Source: Stephanodiscus triporus
Taxonomy: Eukaryota > Bacillariophyta > Thalassiosirophyceae > Thalassiosirales > Thalassiosiraceae
Assembly: GCA_036939755.1 (NCBI GenBank)
Contig: JALLAZ010000101.1
Span: 1-23,975, forward strand
Reading direction: 5' to 3'
Length of the DNA stretch: 23,975 bases
Within the stretch, counting starts at the first letter, position 1. Every line of letters starts with the position of its first letter. The notes below the pieces were generated by a model. That model saw nothing but the letters and a program-made list of their open reading frames with translations. It did not search any database and was not told the DNA's origin. Below are positions 1 through 8,791 of the stretch, piece after piece. A program made the translations under genes and the position numbers.

Positions 1-2
1 CC

Positions 3-1382
3 TCTTCACTTGTCACCGCCTTCGCCGCCACCACCACTGTCGCTGTCGCCATCGTCGCCATCTTCGTCATCGTCTTCTTCGTCGTTGTTGCCGCCGCTGT
101 TGTCGTCGTCGTGTTCTCTGTTGCTGTCGTCCTTGTCTCCGCCGACGGCGGAGCCGCCGCGTCGAAAGAACTCGATGCGTTCGACGGCGGCGACAATGAC
201 GAGGACATCGCGACGTCTCGATCTCGCGCCCCTCAATCGATGCGCGACGCGGCGGAGGACGGGGAGGAGTGCGACCACCACCGCCTCGAGCAGGGAGGGA
301 TCGGCACGAAGGCCGACGTCGGCGTTTTGCGCTGCGGTCCCGGCCGGACATGCGCGGCCGACGTCACGTCCTCCGTCGGGGGGCGGTGCGTGACCTCCTC
401 CTCCTCCTCCTCGTCTTCCTCCTCCTCCTCCGTCTTCCCCATCGAGCGACCGGATGCGCCCCGTATGGCAAGGCTCCCCTCCCGCGGCCTTCGCGTGATG
501 ACGCAGCGGGGCGGGCACGCCCTCCGTCGCCTACAGAACTCCACCGAGTACGGGGAACTCGTGTGTCCCACGAACTGTCCGCAGGACGTCTGCGATTGCT
601 TCTCGCAGGACGACGCCGCGACGTGCGCACCGGCAGTCCACTCGGCTTGCATCACCGGACTCTTTTCCGAGTGCGTGCCCGATGAGTACTCCCACTACAC
701 CGAGATCTACTATGACTACTGTGACTTAGTGGCGTGCCTCGCCGCCGGGCCCGAGGGCTGCGTAAGCGAGTTCTCCAAGTATGTATGTCTGGCAACTTAC
801 GCCTTGGAGGAAGACGTCAACAAGTGCTGCTGCTATGTTCAGGCGGTGTCTCAGTTATACGGCGAGAATGCCACCGCTTCCTTGGCGGCGTGCCTCGTCG
901 ACGGGCCCGTGGTCTGCACAAGCGAGTACTACAAGGATATCTGTGGGGCATATTACGCCTTGGAGGAAGATGTCAAAAAGTGCTGCTGCTATTTTCAGAT
1001 GACGTATCAGATATTCGGGAATACCACAATCTCCGCAGCTCCGACCCTGACCACGTCGGATCCGCCAATGGTCAGTCCGGCGCCCATGATCACTTCGGCC
1101 CCGACGTCGTCATCCGTCCCGAAGACCGTCCCGTCGGTCGCGCCAACGTCCTCGCCCCGGGGCGCGCCCATGGTGGAGCCATCCGATTCGCCCGTCGTCG
1201 TGCCGGCGCCGATCATCATCCCGGCGGAAGACGACGCGAACGTTCCCGGATCCGTGGCGACGCCTCCCCCGACGACGGCATCATCGGGCGGACGACGCGC
1301 GGAGCATCGCCCGGTCGCGATGGCGGCCTTCGCGGCGTCCCTTATCTTCAGCGCCGGCGGGGCGTTTTGGATATTTGTGTAG
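3..1382 (+). CDS. Cys-rich, probably surface-anchored protein with duplicated module (5' end outside window)
   Basis: I do not recognise this family. The frame is open to the left edge and has no ATG before position 461. The first in-window codons (about 3-160) encode a strongly hydrophobic Ala/Val/Ile stretch that looks like a signal peptide or signal anchor, so the true start lies upstream. A Ser run follows (about 391-432), then a Cys-rich ectodomain (about 560-1020) with many paired and triple cysteines (CCCY twice). Next is a Ser/Thr/Pro-rich stalk (about 1025-1290), then SSGGRR and a hydrophobic C-terminal tail ending IFV at the stop. Ser-Gly-Gly, a short spacer and a terminal hydrophobic segment with no cytoplasmic tail resemble a GPI-anchor signal; a C-terminal membrane anchor is the alternative. 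Two NxT/NxS-type glycosylation sites lie in the ectodomain. Role inferred: secreted or cell-surface protein. Function unknown. Confidence 0.7.
   Translation, partial: SSLVTAFAATTTVAVAIVAIFVIVFFVVVAAAVVVVVFSVAVVLVSADGGAAASKELDAFDGGDNDEDIATSRSRAPQSMRDAAEDGEECDHHRLEQGGIGTKADVGVLRCGPGRTCAADVTSSVGGRCVTSSSSSSSSSSSSVFPIERPDAPRMARLPSRGLRVMTQRGGHALRRLQNSTEYGELVCPTNCPQDVCDCFSQDDAATCAPAVHSACITGLFSECVPDEYSHYTEIYYDYCDLVACLAAGPEGCVSEFSKYVCLATYALEEDVNKCCCYVQAVSQLYGENATASLAACLVDGPVVCTSEYYKDICGAYYALEEDVKKCCCYFQMTYQIFGNTTISAAPTLTTSDPPMVSPAPMITSAPTSSSVPKTVPSVAPTSSPRGAPMVEPSDSPVVVPAPIIIPAEDDANVPGSVATPPPTTASSGGRRAEHRPVAMAAFAASLIFSAGGAFWIFV
720..1019 (+). repeat. Tandem 156-bp (52-codon) duplication in the Cys-rich domain
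   Basis: Two in-frame copies have an exact offset of 156 bp: the codon for the Cys of ACL lies at 735 and 891, and the block encoding ALEEDV(N/K)KCCCY starts at 801 and 957. The block at 801 and 957 differs at only a few bases, which suggests a recent duplication or gene conversion. Cysteine positions are conserved between the copies. The region just upstream (about 560-720) may be a third, diverged copy, but I cannot align it convincingly by eye. Confidence 0.85.
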
Positions 1383-2166
1383 AAATAATGTGGGTATTGT
1401 ACGATGCACCTGTTCGATGTTCTCTTCTTTTGGGCCCGATAGGGATGGTGTGGCCGCGGATTGGATGGGCCAGCACGGCATCTCATCAATTATTGAGGGG
1501 GGGAGAGGGAGTAGTCAACGGAGGCACGTCCGCCATCCTATTTTTTGTTCGATTTTTAGGTGAATGATATTATTGAGATGCACATTTTAAGCATTACGTA
1601 ATTCCTTGGTATGAGATCTTCATCAAGCCGCCACACCAGCCCTCCCCCTCCCCCTCCCCATCAATGACGATGGGCATCGCTCACGACTTTCCTCAGTGGG
1701 CTCCACACCATCCCGTAATCGTGCTCGATTGTAGTTCTCGTCGTCGAGACAGGACTCAGGTTCTGCATGCTGTCGTTCGGTCGTTCGTTCGGTTCATTCG
1801 GTTCATTCGATTCCGAAAAGAATAATCCGACGGGGCTTCGGTTTGACCGAATGCAAAGTGGGGTATTAGATATATATAGTGCTTGGAGGAAGTTAATTTA
1901 TTTCATGTAATCCAACAACTCCTCATCGCCCATGTTCGCCATGGGATCCACTGCCCCCCCTCCCCTTGGATAATCGTGCCAGGTCATGTGCCGATTTCAT
2001 TGAGTCACTTCATCGTCAACGGGAAGAGTGACCCCAGGCAATAGTTATTGTCAGTTCCACATACTCTTTTGAGAAAACATAGTGCTTTATTACTTAATTC
2101 ACTTCTTTGGCACGAAGCGTGTTTGACTCTAATGCCTCTCTTGCCAAACCGCCAACGAATAACGAC
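1383..2166. other. Intergenic region between convergent genes
   Basis: No gene is supported here. It holds the presumed 3' UTRs of the flanking convergent genes, a C-rich run near 1640-1660, a TCGTTCGG/GGTTCATTC simple repeat (about 1772-1813; GGTTCATTC occurs twice in tandem at 1791-1808) and an AT-rich TATATATA stretch near 1870. If the downstream gene uses the alternative last exon described in its entry, that exon would occupy about 2005-2065. Confidence 0.6.
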
Positions 2167-3860
2167 TTACCTCCCTTCGATTTTATCATCTTCACGAAGG
2201 AATGGCACAAATGGAACCCTCCTACTTCTCCTCTTCGTCCCCTGTGACCCCTGTGATCTTTTCGTGGCAGCAATCAACAGGGCCTTTTCTTCCGCTGCCT
2301 GCAGCACATCATTAGGTACGTTCCAGTAGGGCTTCGTGATGAACGAATCATCTCGACCCATGGCAGCAGCTTGTAACAGAATCGGGACAGAACTAGCAGA
2401 GTCACCCAATGCCACGTATGAGAGTGCAAGGTTATGGAGAATGGCGGCGTGGGAGGCAGCATTTTCGTCATTGACCTTTGCCAGTCTTGACATGGCGTTG
2501 GGAGCACCACTCCCAGGTCCGGCCGCTCCTCTTGGAGATGAAGAGCAAAGCAACGATGCCAGTTTAAGATGGTGTGCAGCTAGCGAGAAAAGAGTACTCT
2601 GGACATTATCATCCACTCCCTCGCGTATCTCTTGGTAAAAAATACCCTGCATCAAAAGTGAAGTGCCTAGTCCCGCTTTCACATCTGCGTTATACGGCTC
2701 AACTTTGGACTGAATGACCCGCACGAAAGAATGAAATTAAATACGATCTGCAAGCGAGCTTGATCCTTTTGAACCATCCACATGAAGTGCTTACCAATTC
2801 ATCAAAAACCTTGGTAGTTACTCGCAACCTTGCATAATCTAAACTATCCGCAGAGAGGAATGCCATGCCGGCTCCACCTAGACAATGCTGTGCATCCAAT
2901 GCCAGATATCTCAATGAATTAAACTCTGACTCATGTGATTCATCAAAACTCGTTTCGCTTGGTCCAATGAGTTTGATTATGCTGCTAGACCCGGCACTGT
3001 TGTTCAGGTATTTCGAATATAGCATCTCATTGGCAACAACCCAAACGTCACCACAGAGAGAGTCTACAGTTTGTCTGTTGGATTTATCACGTGACTCTAC
3101 TCCAGAATGCCTCAAATTTGCAAAACCCTCCTCCAGTGCAGATTGCAGACGCATTAACTCCTCATATGGCTTAATATCCACCTCATCCCGCGAATCTACT
3201 TCAGCAATATCTCCATCATTTTCAACAGATTTGAAGTAATCTACAATGGATGAGTCTAAATCATCAAAGACGGGTACTGATTCACTCTCTTCGCCAATAA
3301 TTCCTTCTTTTGCAGGGACTTTCTTTTCCAAGACAGTTTCATCCTGGAAAACATCCTGTTTTGCGCCCATGACGACTTCCACTGAATCCTTGAATTGAAG
3401 AACTAGCAGCAAAAGAAATGACTCGCACGCTAGAAATGACAACACGACAGATATCGCAAGCAACCGCATTGTTCTCTGCGGCGAAGAAGAAGGGTGGGAA
3501 TCTTTTCGACCCGATGTACGCGATGCACTGGATGAGGCCGATGATTTCCTGTTACCCATGGATGAGTTGCTGCTATCACTCCTGCTATGTCGTTTCTTTA
3601 GCTTCGTGGGTGACTTACTGTTGGTCGCGCTCCGCTTCTTGGTGTGAGAAGCCTCGACGTGGGCTGCCATCGCCTCGATGGAGCTCGCGTACGTGCTGGA
3701 CGGCTGCACCGCAAAATCGTTGTTCGGCCGCGCGGCCATTTTCAGGGCATCCACCAGAGTCGACGACTCCGGCGATAGATTCGGTTCGGGAGTAACTACG
3801 TGGTGAGAAGCTCGGGGCGGTGTAGTATATGATGTGGGGATACCCCACCCTTTCGGCCCG

Positions 3861-3901
<41 letters not shown>

Positions 3902-4060
3902 CGATTCAGCGGAATCCAGCAAAGGATGAGATATCCTCTTCCGCCTTGACCGAAACTGTAAAGCAGCATTCATCTTCTTGCTGGGATGCGCGCCTGCAGG
4001 GGAGGAGTCATCGTCCTGGATCTTCGCTTCCTCTTCTCCGGAAGCATTGGAAGGGCCCAT
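2167..4060 (-). CDS. Single-pass membrane protein with TPR-like region (two exons)
   Basis: Exon 1 is 4060-2795 (ATG at 4060) and exon 2 is 2709-2167. The phase-0 intron uses GTAAGC and CAG, giving about 602 residues. Residues 1-195 are Ser/Arg/Lys-rich and probably disordered, with a run of about 15 Ser encoded by a GAC/GTC microsatellite (about 3860-3905). One hydrophobic segment (about 199-222, following TMRLLAISVV) is the only membrane span. Its arginine-rich N-terminal flank suggests N-in topology. The C-terminal half is helical, with a TPR-like unit NLALSYVALGD (about 513-540) and a second helix pair around the exon junction (YNADVKAGLGTSLL). It ends in a basic tail. Family not recognised; a membrane-tethered scaffold is an inference. 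The stop TAA sits inside a perfect donor (AG|GTAAGT, intron start 2170). A candidate acceptor at 2066 would give a last exon of about 20 codons ending near 2005. Confidence 0.65.
2710..2794 (-). other. Intron (85 bp, GT-AG, phase 0)
   Basis: On the minus strand the sequence runs GAATTG|GTAAGC ... TTCAG|TCCAAA. Reading through it reaches a stop. Removing it joins KVFDEL to SKVEPYNAD in frame and continues the helical region. Confidence 0.75.
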
Positions 4061-4230
4061 GTCGAGTGTGTGGGCGGGGATGTCAGACTGAATATTATTT
4101 TAGCTCTCTGGGGGAGTGTTAGATATCCTCTCTATGTGGCATGGGCTACGATAGGAACTTGCTCAAGTAGTATCTACATGCCGCGCGCGGCGCGCTCCTT
4201 CAACTTGTCTGCTGGAGATAAAAAATAATT
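4061..4230. promoter_or_regulatory. Probable 5' flank of the minus-strand TPR-like gene
   Basis: About 170 bp lie between the start codon at 4060 and the retroelement relic. A short CG-rich block (GCCGCGCGCGGCGCGC, 4181-4196) stands out in AT-rich surroundings. No core promoter motif can be assigned. Confidence 0.25.
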
Positions 4231-4609
4231 ATGCCCCAGTCATTTTCGTCTAATGAGGAGGAGCTGGTAAGGGTAGCAGAGGTTTTCAAGTATTTGGGGT
4301 GGCTCATCGTGTATGATGATGATGATGCCGACATCCAGGCTATGCTGAGCAATTTGCGAAAAGCATGTGGACGTGGTTGCTGGGCTTGGATTTCCTGTTT
4401 GCTGTGTGCTGTGTGCTGTGGGCTGTGGGCTGAAAATTGAGAATGCTACCCCCTGGACAAGTGGGATGTTCTACAAGATTGCCATGCAGGAAGTTCTGCT
4501 GTACTTAAGTGAGACATGGAGTGTTTACCCTATGAGTCTAACATGCCTTGAGTGTTTCCACATTTGGGTAGCACACGGCAAATGTCCGGCCTCCTTCGGA
4601 CAGCACTAG
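4231..4609 (+). pseudogene. Relic of a non-LTR retrotransposon reverse transcriptase (C-terminal part)
   Basis: Two adjacent frames together show the C-terminal landmarks of LINE-like reverse transcriptases. Frame 1 (4231-4440) has FKYLGWLI followed by a hydrophilic spacer and LRKACGR. Frame 2 (about 4430-4609) has ENATPW, FYKIAMQEVLLYLSETW and LTCLECFHIW, matching the usual pattern FYK..V..VLL..SETW....L..LE.FH. The shift between frames falls at a four-copy 7-bp tandem repeat (4401-4432). The polymerase core upstream is absent, so the copy is 5'-truncated. Traces downstream of 4609 are too weak to align. It is not expected to make a functional protein. The orientation is opposite to both flanking genes. 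Confidence 0.7.
4401..4432 (+). repeat. 7-bp tandem repeat (GCTGTGT / GCTGTGG)
   Basis: GCTGTGT occurs twice (4401-4414), then GCTGTGG twice (4415-4428), then a partial unit. The four units total 28 bp, which is not a multiple of three. One extra unit accounts for the change of frame inside the reverse-transcriptase relic. Confidence 0.8.
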
Positions 4610-5689
4610 CAGAGAAGAAATCACCAGATGGTGTGTCTTGTGTCTTGGACATACCCATGCTCAATGAATGTAATATATGGATGATTGGATTGAGACAACT
4701 GCAATGTTGACAATGAGAGGAAGACAATGGTAGCAGTTTATCAATCAGCCAAAAGAGAGACACACAAAAAAGTGGCAGCAGCGTGGTAGTGTGGCAATGC
4801 AATGATGACTATGATGCAGCAAAAAATGACAAAGGTGAGGACAACTATAGCTATGGCTATGTCTACCACAAGAATGATAAAAGGATTTAACAATCAGCCT
4901 TGAGAGAGAAAGTCACAAGGAGCGGCAGCAGCACTGATGGCTGGGGCAAGAAATGTTGCTCTTTGCTCTCTGGACATCATAGTCAGCTGAGTCAGCTGCA
5001 TCCACACCGCAGTGGAGACCAACCAGATAGTGAGTTGATTTCAAGGTAAATGTGACAAACACTAGTGATTTTATGATTTAGCTGATCATAGCAGTGTTGT
5101 GTCCGGTGAGATTTTGGGGTGCTTCTAATATAACCGTCTATTTCTCAACACACAATTCTTTCTTGTTCTTATGTTGGGTGATGGGTCAGTAATATTGACA
5201 GCAACCATGCACCCCAAATGCACTAATTTAAGTTGAAAACAAGGCATTGCACAACTAAATGTGCTCAGAAATTAGAATTCAGTGAAGGTCCTCACTGAAA
5301 TGAGGACGGAGACACCAACTGCTTCTTCATTCAAGACAATGCTGTTTGCATTATTATTGTTATTCTTGTTATGACTATTGTTGCTGTTTTCTTAGTTATG
5401 TCTTCATGGTAAAGAAAATCAGAATTCATGCATAAACTGCATAGCTTGCCATTAACTCAATGTCAGTATGGTGCTAGCTGAGGTGTGGCTAGGACGCTTG
5501 TGACTGCATTAGAAAACTATCACCCCCCAAAATTTAGGAAGTACATTGTTGGGCTCAAGCTTTTGAAAACGAAATATTCTATATGAAGTTGGATCTTTAT
5601 TTGTGAGCATTATATCAATAATTGATGGCAGATGAGACCTAATAGAGCGACTCTACAACCAGCCGACAGATCCATTCCAAAACAAGCCA
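4610..5689. other. AT-rich gene-poor region
   Basis: No open frame with coding character is seen. It holds an imperfect direct repeat (4737-4786 and 4886-4940) and simple (TTATTA/TTGTTATTC)-like stretches near 5350-5400. It may be the decayed remainder of the adjacent retroelement plus the 3' flank of IFT46. Confidence 0.5.
4737..4940. repeat. Imperfect direct repeat, offset 149 bp
   Basis: Copies begin TTTATCAATCAGCC at 4737 and TTTAACAATCAGCC at 4886. Each continues with an AGAGAG-rich stretch and GGCAGCAGC. By eye roughly three quarters of positions match over about 50 bp. Neither copy lies in a gene. Confidence 0.55.
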
Positions 5690-6526
5690 TTATAATGGCA
5701 TTGTGGCACCGGCGTTTTGAAACTCGACGAAGAGACTGAGTAGGACATGTACGCTTTCAACAACACTTCCATCGTAAACAGGGATACCAAACAGGGAGCA
5801 GAGTATTCGCGCGTAGTCCTCGTCGCTCAAGTCGATTTCTGCAGACGGTATGTGCAGAGTCCCGTTTTTTATTTCGTCCACTATTTCTCTTTTGGCTCGA
5901 TACTTCACTTCGCCCATGTTATTTTGATACCTCACTTCCTTTGGCGGTGGTTGTTTCATGGAATGTATCTCCTCAACGCTTCGCATCCACTGGTCGATTT
6001 CATCCCTGTTTTTGACAGCATTACTTATACTGTGCACAGGGAGAGCTCTGTACGACTTATTTTTTGTGGCATTTCTCAGGCGCAGTTCAATGACGGCGGC
6101 GTTGCTTTGGTTTGCAGCGATGGGCTCATCGAGGAAAGCCGTTCCAACACCATCTGGAACGCCATCCGGACGAGGAATCTTGATCATGGGATCAACTTCC
6201 CCCACCGACGGAATATACTGGGGAAGGAAAATTTTCAAAGGTGTCTCAAGTTCGATGTCGACAGGCTCATAGTTGTCGATGAGTTTGAACAGCTCCTTGA
6301 TTTCATTTGACACATAAAGATTTTCATAGTCGATCGCGATGGCCTTGATGCTGGCGCAGGTTGGAGCATTCTCGTTCGTCTCATCGCCGTGGGTGGAAGT
6401 GTTTGATGCAGGGGACTGCATCGAGGGAAGCACGCCGATGGTCGAGTTGTTCCTTTGGCTTGTAGCCGAATGCTCGGTATTCAAGGAGGAATCATCTCTG
6501 GAATCGTCGAGGCCAACAATGTTCAT
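5690..6526 (-). CDS. IFT46: Intraflagellar transport protein 46 (IFT46)
   Basis: IFT46 is a core subunit of the IFT-B complex, which carries axonemal cargo (outer dynein arms in algae) along the flagellum. This single-exon protein of 278 residues has a disordered Ser/Asn/Thr-rich N-terminus (1-60). The conserved IFT46 domain follows (about 66-272): YENLYVSNEIKELF, VDIELETPLKIFLPQYIPSV, GEVDPMIKIPRPDG, FLDEPIAANQS, QWMRSVEEIH, PPPKEVRY, and LHIPSAEIDLSDEDYARI leading into GIPVYDGSVVESVHVLLSLF. The order and spacing match the family. The C-terminus stops a few residues after the domain. The N-terminal region is shorter than in green algal or animal homologues. The start is the first in-frame ATG, at 6526; the frame stays open a little upstream without another ATG close by. 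Its presence implies a flagellate stage. Call based on recognised motifs, not alignment. Confidence 0.9.
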   Translation of the reverse strand: MNIVGLDDSRDDSSLNTEHSATSQRNNSTIGVLPSMQSPASNTSTHGDETNENAPTCASIKAIAIDYENLYVSNEIKELFKLIDNYEPVDIELETPLKIFLPQYIPSVGEVDPMIKIPRPDGVPDGVGTAFLDEPIAANQSNAAVIELRLRNATKNKSYRALPVHSISNAVKNRDEIDQWMRSVEEIHSMKQPPPKEVRYQNNMGEVKYRAKREIVDEIKNGTLHIPSAEIDLSDEDYARILCSLFGIPVYDGSVVESVHVLLSLFVEFQNAGATMPL

Positions 6527-6929
6527 TGAGAACCACGATTGAGGAAGAACTTTCCGTGCAGTCCGGAGGAGGAGGTTTGGCCGCGGAGAGAATCGTTGAG
6601 TTGGATTCTTGTCGTGAGATTTAAAATCAAAATGGGCTCCCCCGCCAAATTTCCCTCTCGGCTCGGTCGGATCGTCAGAAAAAAAAAAAGAAACCTAGCA
6701 CGACGGCGAGGATGGGTAAGGAGGAAATCCTCCACAACCCTGAATAATTGGTCAACATCTACAGCGACCACAGTTGCATGACGCTTCGGTTGCCTCCGAT
6801 GATACGTCTGAGTTTGATGAAGCCGATGCTTCCCTCATTGATGAAGGCAACACTGAGTTCTCGCAGGGAGTGACGAGTATCAGATTAACCAACATGACAT
6901 TTCGCATCATTAGTGGCACAATGTTAAGC
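6527..6929. promoter_or_regulatory. IFT46 5' flank and 3' flank of the SLC35-like gene
   Basis: About 400 bp separate two minus-strand genes. On the minus strand there is a long T tract (about 6678-6689) and the block AATTTGGCGGGGGAG (about 6641-6655), which resembles an E2F-type TTTGGCGG element upstream of IFT46. Short frames exist on both strands, but none shows a recognisable domain. Confidence 0.3.
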
Positions 6930-8519
6930 TCACGAAAGTATGCTAGGTTGAACTTCCGCATCGTGGACCACGCTGGCGATGTCGGTTGTACCAACATCAA
7001 CTTCGAACCCAACGTTCACCTCTCCGGTCCCCTTCTCCTTCCCGTCGATATTCACGAATACGAAACCGAACAACACGCACAAAGCACCCAACAAGTCCCC
7101 TAGATGCTCCTCGTCGTTATTGCCCATGATCGAATCGGCGAGGAACGCCATAGGGATCGTCAGGCCCAACCCCACAGACGCTACCGTAGCCGACGTCAGG
7201 ATCACCGCCCGTGCCCAGAGGTAATCGGATATGACATTGTCTAGCAAGCCCTTCAGGATGAGGAAGAGGAAGATGGTCAAGGTGAGAGTCGTCGCGGGTC
7301 CGTCATCGGCGCCGCTCTCGGGCGAATAGTCCGGGGACGGAAAGCCTTCGTCCTCCGGCGATTCCGCGCGGACGTCGTCGCGATTGGATGCCACAACCAC
7401 ATAAACTGCCACAGGGAACAACCCAATCATGTTCAGCAGGCCGACGTAACCAAACAGCAGCTGCATCGACATCCTACTCTCGTCCTTGGGACACAAATGT
7501 CGCAACAGGACGGTGTACGCGCCGTAGCCCACGGCGGAGATGAGCCCCGCGACGTCCCCGAGCAGGGATCCGACGTCGGCGGCGTGCCGCAGTCGACGAC
7601 GTGCCGGACCCGTCCCCATCCTTCCACCGCCGTCGTCGTCGTAGTTATCGCCGTCGTCTCCGTCCGACGACGATGCGCCCGCGTCCGCCCACGCGGTCGC
7701 CACCCCTCCCACGAAGCACAGCGCCACCCCCACGACCTTCCACCTCGTGACCTTCTCGTCGCCGAAGCGCGTGCATGTCGCGAATGCGAATGCGAATATG
7801 GACCCCATGCTCGCGAGCACCGTGGAGCTCGCGATGGACGTCCACCGAAGGGACACGGCGTAGGAGTAGTTCGAGAGGAACCACAGCGGCGCCACGCGCG
7901 ACGCCATCGACGCGTGATCGAGGTGGGAAAGCAGCGCCGGGGCGCACGAGACGACGACGACGACGCCGTCGCCGTCCGACGTCGGTTCGTTGTGGCATCC
8001 GTCCTCCGCGCCGTCGGATATCTCGAGCGCTCGGCCGTGTCCTCCCCCCCTCGACGCGGGCGGCATCAATTCCACGACCTCCCCCCCCCCCCCTCCCCCG
8101 TGTCGATTCCTCCACGGTATGATCACCACCGCGTCCTCCGCGTCATCGTCGTCGTCGTCGTCGTCATCGTCATCGTCGTCGTGGCAGACGCGATCATTTT
8201 CGTCCTCGTCGAATCCCCCCCCCCCCTCCCTGCGGCGACAGCAGCGGATGCGACGACGATGCCACTTCCTACACTTTGCGAGACACCGGTGTCCCCATCG
8301 CTCGTACCCCAATCGACTCGGGAGGAAGACCGAGAAGAGACTCGTGCCGATGTAAACTATGAGGAAGGGCGAGTCGAACGACATGTCGTTGTACAGGTGC
8401 TGCACGACCATGGAGCACGCAGTCCACAGGAGGCTGACTATCACGAGGAAGAGCACGCCGAGGGCGTATGACGACGACCACGATGATGATGACGACTGGG
8501 AAGGTGAGAAGGTGGACAT
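6930..8519 (-). CDS. SLC35F5-like drug/metabolite-superfamily transporter
   Basis: A multi-pass membrane transporter of the DMT superfamily, closest by motif to the SLC35F group (nucleotide-sugar-transporter related; substrate unknown). The first in-frame ATG, at 8519, gives 529 residues beginning MSTFSPSQ; the frame extends a little upstream but only from a GTG. Signatures are WFLSNYSYAVSLRWTSIASS followed by a hydrophobic helix in the middle, and NVISDYLWARAVILTSATVA then VGLGLTIPMAFLAD near the C-terminus. About ten hydrophobic helices are visible. The protein is long for the family because a low-complexity cytoplasmic loop (about residues 80-195) is inserted after the second helix, with an Asp run encoded by a GTC microsatellite (about 8140-8185) and several Gly runs. 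A second Asp/Gly insertion follows the central helices. The gene is divergent from the PHD gene, 272 bp between start codons. Confidence 0.85.
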   Translation of the reverse strand: MSTFSPSQSSSSSWSSSYALGVLFLVIVSLLWTACSMVVQHLYNDMSFDSPFLIVYIGTSLFSVFLPSRLGYERWGHRCLAKCRKWHRRRIRCCRRREGGGGFDEDENDRVCHDDDDDDDDDDDDDAEDAVVIIPWRNRHGGGGGGEVVELMPPASRGGGHGRALEISDGAEDGCHNEPTSDGDGVVVVVSCAPALLSHLDHASMASRVAPLWFLSNYSYAVSLRWTSIASSTVLASMGSIFAFAFATCTRFGDEKVTRWKVVGVALCFVGGVATAWADAGASSSDGDDGDNYDDDGGGRMGTGPARRRLRHAADVGSLLGDVAGLISAVGYGAYTVLLRHLCPKDESRMSMQLLFGYVGLLNMIGLFPVAVYVVVASNRDDVRAESPEDEGFPSPDYSPESGADDGPATTLTLTIFLFLILKGLLDNVISDYLWARAVILTSATVASVGLGLTIPMAFLADSIMGNNDEEHLGDLLGALCVLFGFVFVNIDGKEKGTGEVNVGFEVDVGTTDIASVVHDAEVQPSILS

Positions 8520-8791
8520 TCTTTCGCTTGTGCAGTCACCGATGATTGTGTCGAACCAAGCCACCGTGTAGATCTAGCTCGCTAGGTGCATGAGATGATC
8601 CGATATGTATTCAGAAGTCTGCCTACATCATCTGCTGTACCTTACTCTACTATACTATTCCTACAGTAGGAATTGCTGACGTGACCTACCCGTCCCTAGA
8701 GTCCAACGGAAAAAACCACAACCATGGCCGCCGCCAGCGGAAATGCGCCCTTAGATCCCTGCGAAAAAAAATAGCAGAACGGAGCCAAATA
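8520..8791. promoter_or_regulatory. Short divergent promoter (SLC35-like / PHD reader)
   Basis: Only 272 bp separate the two opposed ATGs. It contains a CTACTATACTATTCCTAC stretch (about 8646-8663), and a well-contexted ATG (ACCATGG, 8724-8726) that opens a 16-codon upstream frame on the plus strand. Confidence 0.45.
8724..8774 (+). other. Upstream ORF (16 codons) before the PHD gene, or evidence of a 1-base error
   Basis: ATG at 8724 in the context AACCATGGCC reads MAAASGNAPLDPCEKK and stops at TAG 8772-8774, directly after a run of eight A. One added A in that run would put this ATG in frame with the long downstream ORF (IAERSQIMDNNN). It is therefore either a genuine uORF or the true start hidden by a homopolymer indel. 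Confidence 0.5.

Noticed and set aside
734..1567. 277-codon frame overlapping the Cys-rich gene in another phase
   Set aside because: Its internal repetition only mirrors the 156-bp duplication. The other phase has conserved cysteines, a stalk and a terminal hydrophobic tail.
1772..1813. TCGTTCGG/GGTTCATTC repeats considered as a CRISPR-like or iteron array
   Set aside because: Units are only 7-9 bp with no spacers and lie between eukaryotic genes; this is a simple repeat.
5747..6310. 187-codon plus-strand frame opposite IFT46
   Set aside because: Antisense shadow; all IFT46 motifs are on the minus strand.
6774..7103. 109-codon plus-strand frame between IFT46 and the SLC35-like gene
   Set aside because: Half of it is antisense to the transporter C-terminus and the rest has no recognisable domain.
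7497..8471. 324-codon plus-strand frame opposite the SLC35-like gene
   Set aside because: Composed of Arg/His/Val-rich low complexity created by antisense of GC-rich triplet repeats; no domain. The minus strand carries clear transporter motifs.
8681..8791. N-terminal extension of the PHD frame from a GTG start
   Set aside because: No in-frame ATG exists between the upstream stop at 8591 and 8792, so the extension could only be real with a frameshift or non-ATG start.
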